Shown here: in pieces, positions 57,716-64,000 of the stretch
How positions within the stretch are numbered: position 1 is the first letter of the stretch
Layout: every line of letters starts with the position of its first letter
DNA from: Lyophyllum atratum
Taxonomy: Eukaryota; Basidiomycota; Agaricomycetes; Agaricales; Lyophyllaceae
Reading direction: 5' to 3'
Assembly: GCA_014905825.1 (NCBI GenBank)
Contig: JACGCN010000002.1
Location: 248,001-312,000 of the forward strand
Length of the DNA: 64,000 nt
Program-made: the position numbers and the translations under genes
The notes under the pieces: model-generated
Database searches by the model: none
What the model was told of the DNA's origin: nothing
Seen by the model: the letters and a program-made list of their open reading frames with translations, nothing else

Positions 57716-60700
57716 TCAGAATACAAGACTGTCCTCTTCTTCGTCTCCCGTACCCGCATCGTCTTCTGAGCTACTCAATCCATCGAAATCATCAAGGTCC
57801 ACCTCGTAAATCCTGTCCATGTCCAGAGCCACGTCCTGTGCCTCTTCTCTAGTCAGTGTTGGCTCAGATTCTCCATGTTCGAGCCCATCGAGGATGAGAG
57901 CAAGCTCCGTCATGTCAGACTCATCATCCACCTCACAACTGTCATCAGCACGAGAGGTCTCGGGCCTCAGTGATTGCGAAGGACCGGGAGCTGGAGCCCC
58001 TCGTGTGGCCGCAGGTTCCGGTGCCGGCATCGGGGCCATGTTGGTGGTGGGAATGTCGGTTGGGGAAGGAATGATTATGGGCTGTTTGCGCCGGCGCTGC
58101 TGGAGGCGGGTGAAGTTGTGGATGTATTCTGTCAGTGGACTTTTTGTATTATCCATCAGACTACATAAACCAATAGATATAATGTTGTTGGTCGGCAAAT
58201 CATCGTCCTCAAGTACACGGCCAGGTACGATGCGGTAGACCTTGTGTTCCTCGAGGCTCGTCATCAGTGTCTCAATGTCCTCTGTGAGATCGGGAGGGGC
58301 GTGCCGCATACCCTGGTCATTGCCCAAGAGGTCGTTGAGTCCGTTTGCTAACTGACGTAATGCGGTTACACAAGGGGCCACGAGTTCGAGCCATTCCCAT
58401 GAGGCATTAGAGCCATGGGCTTTATAGTAGCTCTGAGACATGTCAACAGTCGGAATTGGCTAAAATAATGTGGTGCACGCCTACCTTTATCCAAAAATTT
58501 AAATGTTCTTGAACGAGGTCCATTTCGACGAAGGAATTAGGCTTTCCAGTAGGGTTTAGAAGCCAGTTGTTGAGAACAATATCACTGCAGGCAGACCAGT
58601 CAATTTCAGATGTATGGGTACTCGCAACGACTTACCGAACAGGCTTTGGCCATACACGGGTCAAGTTATGAATGATGTGTAACATTTCGTATGCATATTT
58701 CGTGCGGCCGCTTCCACGAAAACTAAGGGCCCAGATCTTGAGTACGAGAAGTACACGTCCTGAATCTCCGGCCTTGACAGCATCGGTAAACTCGCGTGAG
58801 ATCAAGGCATCCCGCATGAAGAGGACCGCATTCTCAAAGATCATATCACCTTTCGTGATGGAGCCCGACCCACATTCCGCCCGCTGCTGCCGAAGCTCAT
58901 CCACCACATCTGTCCTCACAAACCGATTGTATATTTCGGTGGCGTCGGCTTCGAGATCGTCCCATGATGTCGTCTTGGTTATGTACTCCTCAAGCGTAGC
59001 ACAACCCGACACCAACAAGAGGCAATGTAGAACACGAGAGTAAAGGGAAACGAAGACTAGATCACGGCAAGTGCGAAATGGAGGAAGAGAGGTGAGTGTT
59101 ATGGGAAGTCGGTCAAGGCGTGTGTTATGGAAGGCAAGGCTCGCAGGATTACGAGGTTGGCCCCAATGAGTCACGAGCATGCCATGCATGTCTGCAATCT
59201 TGGCATGGAATAGTCCAGGCATCCACGCACCCCAAAAAAACCCTGCATGTCCCGCTTCGTTGCCTGCACGGATATTTTCAAGAGCACGAAGTCGCGCTAC
59301 CGACAGTTGATCACCACCCATAAAGCGGATGGTTTCCGGAAAATTCGTGCCGTCCTTCCGGAGCCGAAGCTCCTCTATGATAGCTTCGTCCACCTCCGCG
59401 TTACCGATAATTGTAGACTCATCTATAGGCCATGCTGGTAGGGGGTGCAGTTCCGTCTGATGAACATCAATCTTCAGAGGTGAGATAGGCTGTTTTTCGG
59501 TCAAGTCCTTCTCAAACTTCTGGAAGCCATTGCCGCCAAACGCGACCATAATGCGCATGATGGTGAAAACAAGGTTCTTTTTGAAGGTGCGGGCTTCCTG
59601 TGCCGTGTGGAGGATGTCAGTGATATCCAAGGGCGTGGCCGTAAGGAAAGCCTGCTGGAATTCCTTAATCTGGATATCCTCCAGTCTTGCTTTCCATAAT
59701 CGAAACAGGGTCGAGCACGTTCCGTTTTCCTGAGAATCTAAAGAACTAGGTCAGAATTCGGTGTGACGAAACTGAGATTTCATAGGCCCACCATGACGAC
59801 CGACAATCTGCTCTGCATTCCTGAACATGATGTTGATGTTGTCGTAGACTAGCCCATAGAGTCCGGTAGCAGCAGTAGCGCGAGCCATATCGCGCATGGC
59901 TCCTGAGAGCTGGTGCAAAGTCCCTGTCCGGCGAGGAGGTGCAGCAGCAGCCGCCTCAGGGGCTTCATCTGTGGGGGCATGTTCTGGTGTCTCGAGAGGG
60001 GCACTGGAGGTGTTCGGTGTGATGGAAGATGCACTTGAGCTATTCACCGGTGTCTGTATATCATCCTGTGCTCGTTTCGTGGACTTCTTCTCGTAAGTCT
60101 TCCGGGAGACAATATTGGTGTAACTTTCGGAGAGGCCGAGTGTCGATAGAACCGAAATGGACTGGCGCTGGGATCCCGTGGCGTAAAGATACAAACCTAG
60201 GATGCGCTTCGCAAGGTTGTTTGCATGGCTGTACTCGCCAAGGCATGCCAGTGCTGAAGACGTTACAACCTGTTGAGGTTCATGAGCAGCGTGAAGTGCT
60301 CCTTTGAGTGTCAACAACATACCATAATTGTTCGCAATTTCCTTTGCGGGGTATGCTTCTGAGATCTCCGGGACGTTGCAAGGGACGTTAACATTTTAAT
60401 GGAGACGGAAGCCATGTCACACAACTTGTCATAGAGGTCGGAAAAGTTGAAAGAAGTAATGAAGGATGCGTCTATGACTTTTCGCATCGTTTGGAGCTCC
60501 CTCGAGCGGGTGACTGTCCGAGCCTCCCGTGAGACGGTCTTCGAAACAAATTCCACCGCCCAGTTTGAAACCTCCTTTCGAGCCGGCGCACTATTTGTCG
60601 CGGAGGTCCACCAATTCAAGACTCTTGTTGCACTCCCGGGGACAACAAAAAAATCGTGCCATCTGACGCTGCCCTGCTGGTTCTTGGGATCGAAGACATG

Positions 60701-61114
60701 CTCCATCAGATCGTTGAAGCGGAGGCCCTTGGCGTGCATAAGTGCCAAAACATCATCTAGAGCTGTCTTCTTCTGCTGCGCAGCAACGGCGTCGCGTGCG
60801 GCTTGCCTTCGTCTAATTGTGGCGCGCTGTTTCTTATTCCCTTTCTTAATACGTTGCTCCTTTCGTTGCTCGAGAGTCCCCCTAATTGGGCTACTGTAGA
60901 GGGGACCACTGGAAGGTGGCGGAGGGAGGACATGATCAACGAGTGGTGTATGAGGAGTGCCGTTAGGTGGTAGAGACGAGGTTCGTCGTGACGGGTATGG
61001 TCGGATGCCAGGTGAAAATGTATGTGAGGGGCTTATGGCGGGAATTCCAAGGCGGGCATTGAGGCTCGGGAGTGGAGCTTCATGGTCAAAGAAATCATCT
61101 TCATCGGAAGACAT
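57716..61114 (-). CDS. DUF6589 protein (candidate transposase-like)
   Basis: About 1,060 residues in at least six exons that all join in phase, so the gene looks intact. It starts at 61,114 (MSSDEDDFFDHEAPLPS), runs through a basic coiled region (EQRIKKGNKKQRATIRRRQA), then VVTSSALACLGEYSHANNLA. The DUF6589 core follows: GLVYDNINIMFRNAEQIVGR, DSQENGTCSTLF, MRIMVAFGGNGFQKF, HPLPAWPIDESTIIGNAEVD, FMGGDQLSVARLRALENIRA, MPGLFHAKIADMHGML, DLVFVSLYSRVLHCLL, MIFENAVLFMRDALISREF and LSFRGSGRTKYAYEML. The end is an acidic tail (DLDDFDGLSSSEDDAG) with a TGA at 57716-57718. The family has no established function. Conserved D in YDN, D in GGDQ and E in FEN are candidates for an RNase H-like active site (inference). 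It shares a 125-bp divergent promoter with the helicase. Confidence 0.8.
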
Positions 61115-61239
61115 TTGCTCGGGAGGGGAGGGTCCGTCAAAGAACTGGATGTACCTAGAGTGGAGGCTATGAGCAAAAGTGAAGTGACTGTGACAGATTT
61201 CTCGATCACTCACCCTCTTGTCTCAAATGATAAATCACG
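61115..61239. promoter_or_regulatory. Divergent promoter between DUF6589 and helicase genes
   Basis: Only 125 bp separate the two start codons, so both genes must be driven from one short bidirectional region unless a 5' leader intron exists. On the minus strand a GTGAGT donor-like site and a CTCTAG acceptor-like site suggest such a leader intron for the DUF6589 gene. Co-expression of the pair is the simplest reading. Confidence 0.45.
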
Positions 61240-63750
61240 ATGATTCCAAGGAGTAGAAAGAAGAAACCTCGTCGACCACCTGCGGACACGAGTACCTGGC
61301 CCAAACGCGAGCATCTAGAACCAGACGACCTAGAAGGATTTCGAGAAAAAGTTCAGCAAGCATTTGGGTGGAGCGAGCTGCCACGTACGCATCAGGCTGG
61401 AGCTATAGAGGCGCAGCTGTTCGGAAACAGTGTACTTGTACATGCAGGGACTGGGTCTGGCAAGACGGCCATCGCAGCAGGCCCGCATGTCCACGAAAAA
61501 AGCAAGGGCAAGGTAACCATCATGGTCTCGCCCTTGATCGCACTACAAGAGGAACAGGTGAGTACAATCGCGAGGTGGGTCGTTGTACGAGAGCTCACCT
61601 TGACCAGGTGCAAACTTTCGAAGAGGAGTACAAATTATCAGCCGTAGCTGTCAATAGCGCGCACGGAGGTTGCAGCCCAGAATTGATGACTGTGAGATGC
61701 ACCCTGAGACTCGTAGATTGATTGGAAAGACTGACTGAAGAACTCACCGGAGAAAATCTGTTCGGGCGCATATCAGATCGTGGTCATCTCACCCGAGATG
61801 CTGCTATCGAAAAGGTTCATTAGGAAAGTCCTCAAGAACGCCGAATTCAGCCGTCGAGTTTTCTCAGTCGTGATTGATGAAGCACATGTTATCTCTCATT
61901 GGGGTTCAGGCTTTCGAAAACAGTACGGGCGGCTGGGGATTCTTCGTACACTGCTTCCCAAAGGTACTCCGATCGTTGCAATGTCTGCCACACTGCCTCC
62001 TCGAGTACAGCGAGATGTCCTACAAAAACTCCAGTTCGGAAACGCAGACTACATTACAATAAACCTGGGGAACGACCGGCCCAACGTATCAATCGTGGTG
62101 CGGGCAATACAGAACCCAATGAACACTTACAGCGACGTCGACTTCCTCATTCCGGACGGCATCACGGAAGCTTCGCAGATCCCGAAAGCTTTTGTCTACG
62201 CAGATAATGTCAGTACCGGCCCTGAAATGGAGCATCGCCTATACGAACGAGTTCCAGATAACTTGCGTGACCAAGGCCTTATACGCCCATACAGCGCCGC
62301 ATTCACAAAGGAGTACCGTGCTGAATTAATGCGGCTGTTCAAGTTAGGCATTGTGCGGATTCTCATATGCACGGATGCTGCAGGAATGGTACGGCATCAC
62401 TGTCTAACGGTCCGAGAGCATGCACCTGAATTGTACTTACCATCAGGGCTGCAATATACCAGACGTCGACATCGTCGTTCAGTGGAAGTTGCCAGCGAAT
62501 GTCTCGAGTTTTGTTCAACGAGGCGGGCGCGCAGCTCGTGCGGCCGGGCGAACGGGTCTCGCGGTCCTACTCGTCGAGAAATCAGCTTACGAGGCGGATC
62601 TATCGAAGTTAGACGTACACCATCAATCCGAAGCTGGGAACAGCAAGAAGGGCAGGAAAGCTGCGGGGGTGCGTCAACCTGGAAATTATCCTAAGGCGAC
62701 GAAGGAGTACGCTACCTTACACGGGGTAAGCCGCGGGGGTCATGGGGGCAGTGAGGACAACAAGCAACTGGCGGCAGACGACGTTCTGATTGATTTCGAT
62801 GCGCCGGACGAAGGCCTATACAGCCTGGTGCAGACTGTGCGATGTCGGCGTCGAATATTGACAAAGATCTTCGGAAACGATGAGCCACGTCAGTTTATGT
62901 CTCGCGTTATGTTGATAATGTTACTCACATCGATAAAAAAGGTCCCACTGTTCCCTGTTGTGATCTTTGCAACCCAGAGTTGTTGGCTCGGACACGACCA
63001 AGGCAAGCGGCGGTTATCGAGCGCACTGCAGCAGTAAAACAAGGTGAACCGAACGAAGCAGTCAAAAAGGCACTGCGCAATTGGCGTACCTTAGTCAAAG
63101 CTCGAGACTTCCCAGACTCACTCATTGGAGTCACTGGCATCCTCAAAGACGAAACTGTCGAGCTGTTATCCTCTGTTGGCCCGATAGGTTCGAAGCAAGT
63201 GCTGGAGCGGGTCCTGGGGGGACGTTGGCTGTGGTTCGAGAAGTATGGAGATAGGCTTCTGGAAGACTTACAAAAGCTCGACATCCCCCCCATGCAACCG
63301 AAGCCAAAGCAAACTCGTAATAGAAAGCGTGTTACGCAGGAGTTGAACGAGGTCCAGGATGGCCCCACCTCAGCGCCCGTTGAGAGCAGGAAGAGACAAC
63401 GAAAAGAAGCACCAACCCCGAGTCCAGCCACCCAACGTCCGCATCCATCAAATCAGGTGACACCGCGCGCTCTTCACGCGTCAACCTCGCGTTCTATTGC
63501 CATCAGCAGTCCTCCGACGGCAATGCCAGCAACACCTCTCAATTACAGTCATTACACACCCCAGCAATATGCATATCCTCCTCCCTACTATCATCGCTCT
63601 ATGGCACAGGCTTACAATGCAGGACCCATGTATCCTTCAAGCCAGGCAACTCCCACACCACTACCTCGGTCCCAGAACTTCAACCCTTACATCAACTATT
63701 ATCTCTCGACGCCGCGCCCCTTGGGGCCGTCAGATCCTCCTCTAGGTTAG
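61240..63750 (+). CDS. RecQ-like DEAH-box DNA helicase
   Basis: ATP-dependent 3'-5' DNA helicase of the RecQ group. It starts MIPRSRKKKPRRP, a basic nuclear-type N-terminus. Motif 0-like HQAGAIEAQL, Walker A GTGSGKTAI, motif Ia SPLIALQEEQ, Walker B VIDEAHVISHWG (DEAH), motif III SATLPP, motif IV AFVYADN, motif V GCNIPDVDIVVQWKLP and motif VI QRGGRAARAAGRTG are all present. A reduced zinc-binding segment (FGNDEP, CCDLCNP) follows, then a helical block (KKALRNWRTLVKARDFP) and a Pro/Tyr-rich tail ending in a TAG at 63748-63750. Four introns, all in phase; about 760 residues. No HRDC domain is obvious. Such short RecQ-like helicases are amplified in mushroom genomes and are unlike the single housekeeping Sgs1/BLM. 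It probably works with the divergent DUF6589 gene. Confidence 0.88.
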
Positions 63751-64000
63751 GATCTCTCGCATGGAGTCAATTTTGGTGGAAAGAAAATGAGTTTTTTCGT
63801 ATATATATTCTGATTGTACGGATTTCGAAACGCGCACTACGCCTATTTGGAAAATGTCTTTTTTTTGAGTTGTCGCAGCCAGTTTGACGAAGTCGATGAG
63901 GCTCGATGTCGAAATATTTCTAAGTCCGAGTCACGCAAGGGGGGACCTGGCTAAAAGTGAACATTCCCTCCCAGTCCTTACGCAGGGTGTCTTTCCGTTG

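Larger units (their letters stand above)
56293..63750. mobile_element. Putative DUF6589-helicase element
   Basis: A block of three genes with no housekeeping gene between them: putative zinc-finger protein (+), DUF6589 protein (-) and RecQ-like helicase (+), preceded by the CCGTA/TACGG cluster. DUF6589 proteins and RecQ-like helicases are each expanded and scattered in Agaricomycete genomes, as expected of mobile genes. I could not find terminal inverted repeats or a target-site duplication. The right end may lie in the last 250 bp or beyond the window. Boundaries given are therefore only those of the recognisable content. The mobile nature is inference. Confidence 0.35.

Noticed and set aside
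61240..63750. The helicase as the housekeeping Sgs1/BLM RecQ
   Set aside because: It lacks an obvious HRDC domain, has a reduced zinc region and a short N-terminus, and is paired with a DUF6589 gene.

Overview
The window is nuclear DNA of a filamentous basidiomycete, most likely a mushroom-forming Agaricomycete. The evidence is that almost every gene is cut by many short introns (about 50-60 nt, GT-AG with a few GC-AG). Several families I recognise are basidiomycete-typical: DUF6534 membrane proteins, DUF6697 proteins, DUF6589 proteins with RecQ-like helicases, and degenerate F-box-like proteins. No rRNA, tRNA or CRISPR was seen. Gene spans below run from start to stop codon and include introns, which I placed by hand from splice signals, reading phase and homology to paralogues or known families.

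Layout. 1-1.3 kb: gene-poor, with an array of seven TGCACG motifs. 1.3-7.6 kb: a DHA1-type MFS drug/polyamine exporter (-) and a type-2 alpha-isopropylmalate synthase (+, leucine pathway). 8.2-18.5 kb: four tandem paralogues of an MFS transporter with a nodulin-like N-terminal half. The first (-) and second (+) look intact and diverge from one intergenic region. The third and fourth carry stop and frameshift lesions and are bracketed by a 41-bp inverted repeat. 19-25.3 kb: a large WD40 plus inositol-polyphosphate 5-phosphatase fusion (-), a tiny Costars/ABRACL gene (+), and a secreted Trp-Gly/His-Gly repeat protein (+). 26-33 kb: a decayed DUF6534 membrane-protein gene, two tandem DUF6697 paralogues, and fragments of a membrane-protein gene and an F-box gene.

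33-54.6 kb is conserved housekeeping territory: replication factor C large subunit (-), a p31comet-like gene (-), an O6-alkylguanine-DNA alkyltransferase with an apparent frameshift (+), a conserved multi-pass membrane protein (+), an F-box-like protein (+), a GH85 endo-beta-N-acetylglucosaminidase (+) convergent with a serine carboxypeptidase (-), the vitamin B6 glutaminase subunit PdxT (-), and an Hrp1-type two-RRM RNA-binding protein (+).

56.2-63.8 kb looks like one unit: a cluster of CCGTA/TACGG motifs, a small putative zinc-finger protein (+), a DUF6589 protein of about 1,060 residues (-), and a RecQ-like helicase (+). The last two diverge from a 125-bp shared promoter gap. I regard this module as the best candidate for a poorly described mobile or selfish system. 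Its mobile nature is inference, because no terminal repeats or target-site duplication could be demonstrated.
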